Source: Bacteroidia bacterium | GTDB taxonomy: Bacteria; Bacteroidota; Bacteroidia; NS11-12g; UBA955 | DNA length: 64,000 bases | Direction of reading: 5' to 3' | Assembly (NCBI GenBank): GCA_030158725.1 | Contig: JAOASJ010000034.1 | Span: 1-64,000, forward strand | Shown: piece after piece, positions 8,712 to 16,564 of the stretch | Position numbering within the stretch: the first letter of the stretch is position 1 | Layout of the letters: the number at the start of each line of letters is the position of its first letter | Notes under the pieces: generated by a model | The model's input: the letters and a program-made list of their open reading frames with translations, nothing else | What the model was told of the DNA's origin: nothing | Database searches by the model: none | Translations under genes and position numbers: made by a program

Positions 8712-9732
8712 TCAATTGAATTCTTAAACCAATGGGTAAATGATCACTATAACCATTTAACCATTTATTACCTGCATATGTTCTGAATGGATATCCTGCA
8801 AACTTTCCAGTTTGCAACATCCATTTTTCATTTTTTATAAATACTGAATTAGTGACATAATGTGCTGTTTTACTAGAAATCAACTTATTACTTAATAAAA
8901 ACTGATCCAATACATTCCATTTATCTTTATAACGATAGGTTCCTTCTCCATTTTCAGTAAACTGAAACATTAAATTAACAATGGGTGCATCAGATTGCTT
9001 TTTAAAATTAGCCGCTCCAATAACATCTTTAATACTCTTGTTTGAAGGTTCATCGTTAAAATCGCCCATTACAATTAAATTTTGAGTCTTTAGATTGCAA
9101 TTTTCATTTATTGCTTTTTTACACAATTTAGCAACTTCAATACGTTTGGGTTCGCTTTTAATTTGTCCCTCTCTTCTAGAAGGAAAATGGCAGACAATAA
9201 ATTGAAGTGTATCTAAAGATGATGTGCACAATAGTTTTACCCATAAAATATCTCGCGTTTTATCAGAGGTGTCATCCTTAAATACTGGCGTATATTTTTT
9301 AAAACTTAAAAGTTTAAGTTTTTGTTTATTAAACAACAAAGCAACATCAGCCCCCCTTTCGTCGCGGGAATCACTATGTACAATTTCATAGTTTGAAGAA
9401 TTAATGGCATTCGACAAATCCATCAAAACCGATTTATTTTCAATTTCGCAAACGCCTAATACATCTGGAGAAGATTTACCGTCAAAATCAGAAAGTACTT
9501 TACTTAATTTTATTAGTTTCTGTTTATACCTGTATGTATTCCATTTGTTTTTCCCCTGGGGTGTAAATTCATCGTCGTTTGTCTTGGCATTGTCTATGGT
9601 ATCATAAAGATTATCCAAATTATAGAAGGCCACACTCAGATTATTAGATGGCAAAGTATCTGTTTTATCAGTGCCGTTAAAAGCACAAGACAGACAAAAC
9701 AATCCCAAAAACATCAAACTTATTTTAACCAT
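8692..9732 (-). CDS. Lipoprotein of the endonuclease/exonuclease/phosphatase (EEP) family
   Basis: A 346-aa protein with a lipoprotein signal (MVKISLMFLGLFCLSC, lipobox Cys at 16), so it is probably lipid-anchored in the periplasm or at the surface. The EEP (DNase I-like) core carries its catalytic landmarks: VAFYNLDNLYD at the first strand, the metal-binding Glu in GVCEIEN, HSDSRDERGADVALL, CHFPSR, MGDFND and the terminal SDHLP. The family cleaves phosphodiester or phosphomonoester bonds in nucleic acids, lipids or inositides; the substrate here is unknown. Its end overlaps the ppk start by 20 nt. An extracellular nuclease or phosphatase supplying phosphate would fit a link to ppk, but that is inference. 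Confidence 0.82.
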   Translation of the reverse strand: MVKISLMFLGLFCLSCAFNGTDKTDTLPSNNLSVAFYNLDNLYDTIDNAKTNDDEFTPQGKNKWNTYRYKQKLIKLSKVLSDFDGKSSPDVLGVCEIENKSVLMDLSNAINSSNYEIVHSDSRDERGADVALLFNKQKLKLLSFKKYTPVFKDDTSDKTRDILWVKLLCTSSLDTLQFIVCHFPSRREGQIKSEPKRIEVAKLCKKAINENCNLKTQNLIVMGDFNDEPSNKSIKDVIGAANFKKQSDAPIVNLMFQFTENGEGTYRYKDKWNVLDQFLLSNKLISSKTAHYVTNSVFIKNEKWMLQTGKFAGYPFRTYAGNKWLNGYSDHLPIGLRIQLNDKKKD

Positions 9733-9852
9733 TTAATTACAATGCAATTAACTACTTTTTAGCCTGCTTTTTAACATTGCAAAGTGATTTTTTTGTAAAA
9801 TTTCAACAATCATATTGTTAGTAATCTATTATTTTAGTTGCGATAATTTACG

Positions 9853-9860
9853 TACTTTTG
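9853..9860 (+). promoter_or_regulatory. -7 element (TACTTTTG) for the glmM-ychF unit
   Basis: TACTTTTG matches TAnnTTTG and is followed by GCAGCC 16 nt before the ATG of the phosphohexomutase. The -33 region is T-rich (ATTTTAG) without a perfect TTG at 19-20 nt. The identical 8-mer precedes the tRNA-Lys gene. Confidence 0.6.
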
Positions 9861-9875
9861 CAGCCTTAAAAATCA

Positions 9876-11264
9876 ATGACATTAATTAAATCAATATCAG
9901 GTTTTAGAGGCACAATTGGCGGTAAACCAGATGAGAACTTAACACCTGTAGATATTGTTAAATTCGCTTCTGCTTATGGTGCTTGGGTCCTAAGTAAAGA
10001 CAACGGAAAACTTGTTATTATTGGTAGAGATGCTAGAATCTCCGGTAAAATAGTTTCCGACTTAGTTGTTTCTACCTTATTATCAATGGGATTAGATGTG
10101 GTAAACCTTGGTTTATCAACCACTCCTACCGTTGAAATGGCGGTTAAACTTGAAAAAGCTGCAGGAGGTATTATATTAACTGCCAGCCACAATCCTAAAC
10201 AATGGAATGCATTAAAATTGCTTAATAATTTAGGTGAGTTTATTTCTGGTGCTGAGGCAAGTAAAGTATTAGAAATTGCAGAATCACAATCTTTTGAATT
10301 TGCCGATGTTAATTCATTAGGAAAATACACCGAAGACAATACTTACCTTCAAAAGCATATCGAAGAAATTTTAAAACTTCCTTTGGTAGATGTTGAAGCA
10401 ATAAAAGAAAAAAAGTTTAGTATAGTTGTTGATGCTGTTAACTCTAGCGGAGGAATAGCAGTACCAATGTTATTAAAAGCTTTGGGGGTTGAGCAAATCA
10501 TAGAGTTAAATTGTGAACCAACTGGTCATTTCGCCCATAATCCTGAACCACTTCCTGAACACTTAACAGAATTGTCATCAATGGTAAAAAGCAAAAAAGC
10601 CCATTTGGGAATTTGTGTTGATCCAGATGTAGACAGACTTGCTTTAGTGGGTGAAGATGGCGGAATGTTTGGTGAAGAGTATACCTTGGTTGCTGTTGCT
10701 GATTATATCTTAAAACACCACAAAAAAGGAAACACAGTTTCAAACTTATCTTCTACTAGAGCATTAAAAGACATCACGGAAAAAGCAGGTGGTAAATACA
10801 CTGCGAGTGCTGTTGGTGAAGTTAATGTTGTTGAGATGATGAAAGAAACCAAGGCTGTAATTGGTGGTGAAGGCAATGGTGGAATTATCTATCCAGAATT
10901 ACATTATGGTCGCGACGCTTTAGTAGGCATCGCATTATTCTTGAGTTCACTTTCAAAATCAGGCAAAACCTGCACGGCTTTGAGAATGAGTTTTCCGAAC
11001 TATATTATTTCGAAAAACAAAGTTGATTTAACCAAGGATATTAACCCAGATGAAGTTCTTGAAAAAATCAAAGAGAAATACAAAAAGTTTGAAATCAACA
11101 CAGTTGATGGAGTTAGAATAGATTTTGATGAAGAATGGATACATTTACGTAAATCTAATACTGAACCAATCATTCGTATTTACGCCGAAAGTAAGTCAGA
11201 GACAACGGCAAGAAACTTAACCATGAAAATCATCAAAGATATTGGTGAAATAGCAAATCAATAA
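9876..11264 (+). CDS. glmM: Phosphoglucosamine mutase-family phosphohexomutase
   Basis: A 462-aa alpha-D-phosphohexomutase. The phosphoserine loop is LTASHNP with Ser104. The Mg-binding loop is DPDVDRLALVGE (about 249), the sugar-binding loop GGEGNGG (about 331), and the C-terminal phosphate-binding loop has RKSNTEPIIRIYAE. The enzyme interconverts hexose 6- and 1-phosphates. Bacteroidota usually annotate this gene as GlmM, which feeds UDP-GlcNAc synthesis. A phosphomannomutase activity cannot be excluded from sequence, since loop residues only hint at the substrate. It is followed 35 nt later by ychF in the same direction. A clean -7 element precedes it. Confidence 0.85.
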   Translation: MTLIKSISGFRGTIGGKPDENLTPVDIVKFASAYGAWVLSKDNGKLVIIGRDARISGKIVSDLVVSTLLSMGLDVVNLGLSTTPTVEMAVKLEKAAGGIILTASHNPKQWNALKLLNNLGEFISGAEASKVLEIAESQSFEFADVNSLGKYTEDNTYLQKHIEEILKLPLVDVEAIKEKKFSIVVDAVNSSGGIAVPMLLKALGVEQIIELNCEPTGHFAHNPEPLPEHLTELSSMVKSKKAHLGICVDPDVDRLALVGEDGGMFGEEYTLVAVADYILKHHKKGNTVSNLSSTRALKDITEKAGGKYTASAVGEVNVVEMMKETKAVIGGEGNGGIIYPELHYGRDALVGIALFLSSLSKSGKTCTALRMSFPNYIISKNKVDLTKDINPDEVLEKIKEKYKKFEINTVDGVRIDFDEEWIHLRKSNTEPIIRIYAESKSETTARNLTMKIIKDIGEIANQ

Positions 11265-11299
11265 CAAATCCTATCCAGGAAAAAAATACAGTTTAAAAC

Positions 11300-12400
11300 A
11301 TGTCATTACAGTGTGGTATCGTAGGACTTCCAAACGTTGGTAAATCTACCCTCTTCAATTGCCTTAGCAATGCTAAAGCACAAGCAGCTAATTTTCCTTT
11401 TTGCACCATCGAACCGAATGTTGGTGTAATCACGGTTCCAGATGAACGCTTGCAAAAACTAACTGAGATCGCAAAACCTCAGAACATAGTTCCAGCAACA
11501 GTTGAAATCGTAGACATAGCTGGATTGGTTAAAGGAGCTAGTAAGGGAGAAGGTTTGGGTAACCAATTCCTTGGTAACATAAAAAGTACTCAAGCCATAT
11601 TACACGTATTAAGATGTTTTGAAGACGACAACATCATTCACGTTGATGGTTCTGTTAATCCAATTAGAGACAAAGAAATTATAGACACTGAACTGCAGTT
11701 AAAAGATTTAGAAGCAGTAGAAAATAGATTATTAAGAGTTCAAAAGCAGGCTAAAGCTGGAGATAAAGATGCCAGTAAAATTGCAGATGCTTGTGAGAAA
11801 CTTAAAGCCCATTTGTTACAAGGTTTAAATGCCAGAACAATGGATGGTTTAACTGACGAACAAAAGGAGTTAACTGAAGATTTGAATTTATTAACTGGCA
11901 AACCAGTTTTATATGTTTGTAATGTTGATGAGAAAAGTTTACCTAACGGCAATGCATGGGTAGATCAAATTAGAGAAATGGCTGCAAAAGAAAATGCAGA
12001 TGTAATGGTAATTTGCGCTGCAGCAGAAGCTGATATTGCAGAATTAGAAGACCCTGAAGAAAGAGCAATGTTTTTAAATGATTTGGGGATGAGCGAAAGC
12101 GGTGTAGCTAAATTAATTAAAGCAGCATACAAGATGCTCAATTATATCACCTATTTCACTGTTGGAGAAAAAGAAGTAAGAGCTTGGACAATTACAAGAG
12201 GCATGAAAGCGCCACAGGCGGCTGCTGTAATTCACACAGACTTTGAAAAAGGATTTATTAGGGCTGAAGTAATAAAATATGACGATTACCTTCAATATGG
12301 CACCGAATCTGCAATTAAAGAGGCAGGTAAACTAGGTGTAGAGGGTAAAGAATACATAGTAAAAGATGGAGATTGCATGCATTTTAGATTCAATGTTTAA
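11300..12400 (+). CDS. ychF: Redox-regulated/ribosome-associated ATPase YchF (Obg-family)
   Basis: A 366-aa protein of exactly family length. The P-loop is GLPNVGKS (residues 9-16), the switch region FPFCTIEPNVG, the G3 motif VDIAGLVKGASKGEGLGNQFL, and YVCNVDE stands in place of the usual NKxD, which explains its ATP over GTP preference. A coiled-coil insertion follows the G domain, and the C-terminal TGS domain ends VKDGDCMHFRFNV. YchF (OLA1 in eukaryotes) binds ribosomes and affects stress responses. It lies downstream of glmM and probably shares its transcript. Confidence 0.95.
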   Translation: MSLQCGIVGLPNVGKSTLFNCLSNAKAQAANFPFCTIEPNVGVITVPDERLQKLTEIAKPQNIVPATVEIVDIAGLVKGASKGEGLGNQFLGNIKSTQAILHVLRCFEDDNIIHVDGSVNPIRDKEIIDTELQLKDLEAVENRLLRVQKQAKAGDKDASKIADACEKLKAHLLQGLNARTMDGLTDEQKELTEDLNLLTGKPVLYVCNVDEKSLPNGNAWVDQIREMAAKENADVMVICAAAEADIAELEDPEERAMFLNDLGMSESGVAKLIKAAYKMLNYITYFTVGEKEVRAWTITRGMKAPQAAAVIHTDFEKGFIRAEVIKYDDYLQYGTESAIKEAGKLGVEGKEYIVKDGDCMHFRFNV

Positions 12401-12427
12401 AATAATTGAATTATTTTCAAAAAGCAT

Positions 12428-12457
12428 TTGTTTAAATCAATAAAAATCTTACTTTTG
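12428..12457 (+). promoter_or_regulatory. Promoter of tRNA-Lys (TTG-N19-TACTTTTG)
   Basis: TTG at 12428-12430, a 19-nt spacer, and TACTTTTG at 12450-12457, a textbook Bacteroidota promoter. Predicted transcription starts a few bases before the tRNA 5' end at 12471. Confidence 0.75.
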
Positions 12458-12470
12458 CACCACGTTTAAC

Positions 12471-12546
12471 GATTCCGTAGCTCAGCTGGTAGAGCATTAC
12501 ACTTTTAATGTAGTGGTCCTGGGTTCGAATCCCAGCGGGATCACCA
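12471..12546 (+). tRNA. tRNA-Lys (anticodon UUU)
   Basis: The cloverleaf folds by eye. The acceptor stem GATTCCG pairs with CGGGATC (one T-G wobble). The D arm is GCTC..GAGC. The anticodon stem TTACA/TGTAG carries the loop CTTTTAA, so the anticodon is TTT at 12504-12506. The T arm is CTGGG-TTCGAAT-CCCAG. The 3' ACCA is encoded (12543-12546), so CCA need not be added. A strong promoter and an intrinsic terminator flank it, so it is a monocistronic tRNA gene. Confidence 0.97.
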
Positions 12547-12556
12547 GAACAAAACG

Positions 12557-12588
12557 AAAAACCTGAATTTATTCAGGTTTTTTTTATG
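12557..12588 (+). terminator. Intrinsic terminator after tRNA-Lys
   Basis: AAACCTGAA, the loop TTTA, then TTCAGGTTT followed by a T-run form a strong rho-independent hairpin 10-15 nt after the tRNA CCA end. Confidence 0.9.
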
Positions 12589-13179
12589 CATTAATTTTCC
12601 AATTAAAATACGGATTATTTCAAGCTACAATTCAGACCCATTAGCAATTAATGACGCTTGCCATTGATGTTTTATTAATTCTACCCCAAGCATTCACTTA
12701 AGGGCTTATAAATGCCTCTTAATCGAATTCTCTTATAGTCTATGGCCTGTAAAAAAATAGTGTGATTATAGTGACCTGTGCATCAAAACAATTTAAAGCC
12801 AAAAATAAGTTTGAACTGGAAACTTTAAAAAACTTAAACAAAGTAGAAATGAGTTTAAATACTCATTTTAACAAAAGATGAATAAAACACACTAATCACT
12901 ACTATTTTATACTAAAAGACAAAAAACAAAAAATACAATTAATTAAAATACAACAATTTACACAATTAGATTCTTAATGTTTCTTTTAAACAAATTCTAA
13001 AACTAAAAACTCCACAAATTTCATCAATTAAATACAATAATATTCCTTAAAAACATCATTTTTTTTCTTGAAATACAAATATTTTTCACTGTTTTTAGAC
13101 ATAAAACAAATTTAAACATTTGTAAAACAGCGTTTTAAATCAATTCACAATTATTTAGCTATTATTTAAACTTAAATGA
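12589..13179. other. AT-rich intergenic stretch, no gene seen
   Basis: About 590 bases without a credible ORF on either strand. The sequence is strongly A/T-rich with many A- and T-runs. The only structure I note is a 7-bp perfect inverted repeat at 12848-12867 (AATGAGT-TTAAAT-ACTCATT). No RNA gene, repeat array or remnant gene is recognisable. Confidence 0.5.
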
Positions 13180-13211
13180 TTTGGATTTTAATGGAATTGA
13201 AATTATGTTTG
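13180..13211 (+). promoter_or_regulatory. Promoter upstream of the EPS initiating transferase (TTTG-N20-TATGTTTG)
   Basis: TTTG at 13180-13183, a 20-nt spacer and TATGTTTG at 13204-13211 fit the Bacteroidota -33/-7 consensus. Transcription would start near 13218, leaving a 5' leader of about 460 nt before the ATG at 13677. Confidence 0.65.
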
Positions 13212-13316
13212 CGGTGTGAAAAAGTAAGTATAAAATACTAAAACAATTTATACTTGAACACTTCACCAGAACTAAAACACTTTTCCGCATGGCTACCGAA
13301 CTAAAAACACAAATAC

Positions 13317-13637
13317 ATGAATACGCACAAAAGTGCTTTTACAATTTTCAAAACCGAATTGTTTAAGCCAACGACACAACGAAAAACAGGAACAATTGAA
13401 CGCTTATCAAGCTTGGATGTCTTTACATCGAGCCATAATGAGTCTTTTGTTTTTTCTCCATATCCGCTTCAAAAATCAACTATTTCCAGAGCTCAAGCAG
13501 GGCTATTAACTTGTACTTTCACCTTTAATTCCACGTCTTCTAATCATTGTTTTGATTGGCAAGTTGTGACCATGACTCAAATTGACAATTTCTGCAATGA
13601 ATTGACAATGGGTTCTCCGTCGCATTGTCAGCATTAA
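13317..13637 (+). CDS. Hypothetical 106-aa ORF in the EPS leader (doubtful)
   Basis: No family is recognised. The translation is rich in Thr, Ser, Phe and Cys, with no signal peptide, membrane segment or repeat, and no hydrophobic-core pattern I trust. It begins with ATG, and the start region has no clear ribosome site. In favour: it is the only ORF of this size in a 1.1-kb gap, it sits after a good promoter, and its codons are less AT-rich than the flanking spacer. Against: a shorter ORF overlaps it in another frame, and its 3' end forms the leader hairpin. It may be a leader peptide, a small protein or chance. Confidence 0.25.
   Translation: MNTHKSAFTIFKTELFKPTTQRKTGTIERLSSLDVFTSSHNESFVFSPYPLQKSTISRAQAGLLTCTFTFNSTSSNHCFDWQVVTMTQIDNFCNELTMGSPSHCQH
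13583..13630 (+). promoter_or_regulatory. Leader hairpin with two competing 5' arms
   Basis: TGACAATG (13603-13610) and CATTGTCA (13623-13630) form a perfect 8-bp stem around a 12-nt loop. A second copy, TGACAAT (13583-13589), could pair with the same 3' arm instead. There is no T-run, so it is not a simple terminator. It lies 46 nt before the glycosylphosphotransferase ATG. Confidence 0.4.
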
Positions 13638-13676
13638 TCATTTGAATTTTTACACGAAGGAAAATCTGAAAAGCAC

Positions 13677-15236
13677 ATGGGAATTTCAAAAATTAGAAAA
13701 CAGTCTGATTTAATGGTATCAGAAGAATTGGCCGCCAAAAAAGCGAGCTATCATTCTCTTATTGATACACCATTTCCTGAAGGGACATTTCTCAACAACA
13801 CACAAATTACACAAAATCACATGATACGCAATTTACCCTCAATTAATTTGAGTGCCAATATTAGGTACTTAAAATTAATTTTAAAATTTGGAGATCTACT
13901 ACTACTTAACGCAAGTTATTTATTCGCATTCTATGTTAACCACAATAGTTTGGAATTAATTGGCACTAGAGATTCAAAAATCTTCTTATTCGTTTCAAAC
14001 TTTGTATGGATGTATTTCATGCACCATTTCAATGAATTTACTTTTAAAAGAAATACATCAATAGAAGAATGTGTTTACAAGAGATTAAAGCTTATTCTTT
14101 ATTTCTTCTTAGCAATGGCTTCTTTCGCACACTTGTTTGCTTTGCATCAGTTAAGTGGAAACGCATTTACATTGTTTTTTCTTAACTTTGGTATATTCAT
14201 TTTAATTTATAGAATTGCTACAATATCTGCGCTTAAAAGGATTAGAGTTAATGGCAAAAACCTAATCAATGCAGTTATTATTGGCCCAAAAGACAACAGC
14301 AATGATATTATTAATGCATTGACAGTTGATTTGTCTCAAGGATATAGAGTGTTGGGGTATTTCAACGAAAAGCAAGAGCAAGAAGTAAAATCAAACTATC
14401 TAGGTAAAATTCAAGATCTTTACCATTTTGCAAGTTCACACAAAATTCATGAAGTATATGTAACTTTAAGTGATTTTGGCTCTAATGAAATTAAAAATCT
14501 TATTAATTTCTGTGAAAGAAATTTAATTCGCATAAAGTTTGTTCCTGATTATAAAATCTTCAGAGAAACAAATAATGTGTCAATTGATTTCCAAGGTCAT
14601 GTTCCTGTTGTTTCCTTGCGTATGGAGCCTCTTGAGCAACCTTTGAACAGAATAAAAAAGAGAAGTTTTGATATCTTTTTCTCTTTAGTTGTTATAGTTT
14701 TTATCTTCCCATGGTTATTCCCTATCTTAATGGTATTGGTGAAAATAAGTTCTCCAGGTCCTATTTTCTTCCGTCAGAAACGCACAGGTGAAGGCAATAG
14801 AGAGTTTTATTGTTGGAAATTCAGAACCATGCGTGTTAACAATGATTCTGACAACAAACAAGCTACGGCTAACGATAAACGTATAACTTCAATTGGTAAG
14901 TTTTTAAGAAAAACCAATTTAGATGAAATGCCTCAATTCTTTAACGTATTGTTTGGTAATATGTCAGTTGTTGGACCTAGACCTCACATGATTAAACACA
15001 CCAATGAGTATTCTGAACTTATCGATAATTATTTGGTTCGCCATTTTGCAAAACCAGGTATTACAGGATGGGCTCAAACCAATGGATTAAGAGGTGAAAC
15101 TAAAAACATTGAAAAAATGGCCAAGCGTGTACAATATGATATATGGTACATTGAAAATTGGACTTTTGTTCTTGAGTTAAAAATCATTTACTCAACGATC
15201 AAAAACATGATAGTAGGTGATAAAAACGCTGTTTAA
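13677..15236 (+). CDS. EPS initiating polyprenyl glycosylphosphotransferase (WcaJ-type)
   Basis: A 519-aa membrane enzyme that moves a sugar-1-phosphate from a nucleotide sugar onto undecaprenyl phosphate, the first committed step of Wzx/Wzy polysaccharides. The N-terminal half has four hydrophobic segments (about residues 60-185) and a CoA-binding-like domain (about 195-310, AVIIGPKDNSND). A further membrane hairpin (about 337-365) precedes the C-terminal catalytic domain with SPGPIFFRQKRTG, FRTMR, the DEMPQ segment, VGPRPH and KPGITGWAQ. It is alone on the plus strand, facing the 19-gene EPS operon across a shared terminator, with a GAAGG ribosome-site-like motif upstream. The sugar (glucose, galactose or other) is not certain. 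Confidence 0.93.
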   Translation: MGISKIRKQSDLMVSEELAAKKASYHSLIDTPFPEGTFLNNTQITQNHMIRNLPSINLSANIRYLKLILKFGDLLLLNASYLFAFYVNHNSLELIGTRDSKIFLFVSNFVWMYFMHHFNEFTFKRNTSIEECVYKRLKLILYFFLAMASFAHLFALHQLSGNAFTLFFLNFGIFILIYRIATISALKRIRVNGKNLINAVIIGPKDNSNDIINALTVDLSQGYRVLGYFNEKQEQEVKSNYLGKIQDLYHFASSHKIHEVYVTLSDFGSNEIKNLINFCERNLIRIKFVPDYKIFRETNNVSIDFQGHVPVVSLRMEPLEQPLNRIKKRSFDIFFSLVVIVFIFPWLFPILMVLVKISSPGPIFFRQKRTGEGNREFYCWKFRTMRVNNDSDNKQATANDKRITSIGKFLRKTNLDEMPQFFNVLFGNMSVVGPRPHMIKHTNEYSELIDNYLVRHFAKPGITGWAQTNGLRGETKNIEKMAKRVQYDIWYIENWTFVLELKIIYSTIKNMIVGDKNAV

Positions 15237-15279
15237 TTCAGCTTCAAAAAAATACTAAAAAATTGTGACTAGCTCACAA

Positions 15280-15313
15280 AATAGAGTCTTCGAAAGAAGG
15301 CTCTATTTTTTTT
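15280..15313. terminator. Bidirectional terminator between convergent EPS units
   Basis: AATAGAGTCTTC-GAAA-GAAGGCTCTATT is a 12-bp stem with one G-T wobble and a GAAA tetraloop, followed by eight Ts on the plus strand. On the minus strand the hairpin sits immediately after the WcaI-like gene's stop codon (15312-15314). It can end both the plus-strand initiating gene and the long minus-strand operon, though the minus-strand T-run is short. Confidence 0.88.
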
Positions 15314-16559
15314 AACTCAATATTTCAGACTTCATCGCTTGAAGTATTGCTTCTTGATCCAAATACCTTTCTGCATAAACCCTAGCATTTGCTCTGGCAT
15401 TGGAATAATCTTTTGTACAGGCTAATACAATTGCTTCTTGAAGCAATTGATTGTTTTCTGGATCTATCACTATGCCCATGTCATTATTGACGATTTCATC
15501 AAACAAGCTTGTTCCAGCAAATGCAGTAGCAATTACTAAGCCTCCAGAAGATAATATAGTGCTTAATTTACTTGGCATTACAAGATCAGCTGCTTGAGCT
15601 TTTTGTAGGACTAAATGAACGTCTGCCATATTCAAAAACATATTGAATACATTAAAATCTTGAAGCGGAAGGAAATGAACATTAGAAACTGATTTATTCT
15701 TACAAATTTGCTCCAAATTCGCTTTATAAGGTCCCGTTCCACAGATTACAAATTGTATTTCTGCTTGCGATTGACATTCAATAGCAATATCAATTAGTGC
15801 ATCCAAACCTTGCTTCTCTCCTATACTACCAGAGTATAAAACTATTTTATCACTTGGCTTAAAGCCCCATTTACTTTTTAATTCATTTCTATCAGCTAGT
15901 GGATGAAACAACTTAGTGTCTACCCAATTAGGAAATAATTTAATTGATTTATCAGATTTGGCCGCAATTTTTCTCATCATTCCTAATGAAATTGAACTAA
16001 TAGAATTTACATGGTTAAAAATGAACTTTTCCAATCCAAATAATATCTTGAAAAAACCCTCTGATTTCACCACTTTTAAATCACGTGCCGCTTCGATTTG
16101 AAGGTCTTGAATATGGTAATTTATTTTACCTCCTTTAACAAGTCGATAGAATAAAGCTAAATAGCCCAAATGAAAAGGTGGGGCCACACAAATTATGTTG
16201 TCAATTCGAGGTTTAAAAAGCAAACGCACAATAACACAAGTTGCAGAAGCAAAGAAAGTTGCCTCATGCACCATTCGTTTTAAGCCGCTTGGCACTTTTG
16301 GTACATACATGGGACATCTATAAACCATTAAGTTGCCATTCGAACTGCTTTCCTTTTTAAACCAGGTTCCTGAATATGGTTCTTGCACTTTCCAATTTGG
16401 ATAATATGGGAAACTGGTAACCACTGTAGTTTTTACATTATTCTCTGACAACCACTGGGCCATCTCGCCTGAGTATTTTCCAATTCCAGTTAGTTCAGGC
16501 GAAAAATTAATCCCCAATATCAATACAGAACTGCCTTTATTAACACTTAATTTTTCCAC
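15312..16559 (-). CDS. WcaI-like GT4 glycosyltransferase
   Basis: A 415-aa retaining glycosyltransferase. The N-terminus matches the colanic-acid WcaI pattern closely (GINFSPELTGIGKYSGEM, then FPYYPNWKVQEPYSG). The C-terminal GT4 domain has VLYSGSIGEKQGL and a donor-binding loop around PSKLSTILSSGG. In this family the usual EX7E motif is degenerate, as here. The start is GTG at 16559, since no ATG precedes the conserved sequence. It is the last gene of the EPS operon, 5 nt after the deacetylase, and adds one sugar of the repeat unit on the cytoplasmic face. The donor sugar is not determinable (WcaI is a fucosyltransferase in E. coli). Confidence 0.85.
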   Translation of the reverse strand: MEKLSVNKGSSVLILGINFSPELTGIGKYSGEMAQWLSENNVKTTVVTSFPYYPNWKVQEPYSGTWFKKESSSNGNLMVYRCPMYVPKVPSGLKRMVHEATFFASATCVIVRLLFKPRIDNIICVAPPFHLGYLALFYRLVKGGKINYHIQDLQIEAARDLKVVKSEGFFKILFGLEKFIFNHVNSISSISLGMMRKIAAKSDKSIKLFPNWVDTKLFHPLADRNELKSKWGFKPSDKIVLYSGSIGEKQGLDALIDIAIECQSQAEIQFVICGTGPYKANLEQICKNKSVSNVHFLPLQDFNVFNMFLNMADVHLVLQKAQAADLVMPSKLSTILSSGGLVIATAFAGTSLFDEIVNNDMGIVIDPENNQLLQEAIVLACTKDYSNARANARVYAERYLDQEAILQAMKSEILS

Positions 16560-16564
16560 GAATT

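Larger units (their letters stand above)
13212..13676 (+). other. Long 5' leader of the EPS initiating gene, possible regulatory RNA
   Basis: This is the untranslated or partly translated leader between the predicted promoter and the glycosylphosphotransferase. It contains a 25-codon ORF (13289-13366, ATG GCT ACC GAA) overlapped in another frame by the 106-codon ORF at 13317. It also has a hairpin with a competing upstream repeat at 13583-13630. Its base composition is less AT-rich than the stretch before it, which suggests it is conserved for some function. I match it to no known riboswitch class. Confidence 0.4.

Noticed and set aside
9974-10339. 121-codon minus-strand ORF
   Set aside because: Antisense to the phosphohexomutase including its phosphoserine loop; no independent support.
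12848-12867. Perfect 7-bp inverted repeat AATGAGT/ACTCATT
   Set aside because: Short, AT-rich and isolated in spacer; without a nearby gene or conservation it could be chance. Mentioned only in the intergenic entry.
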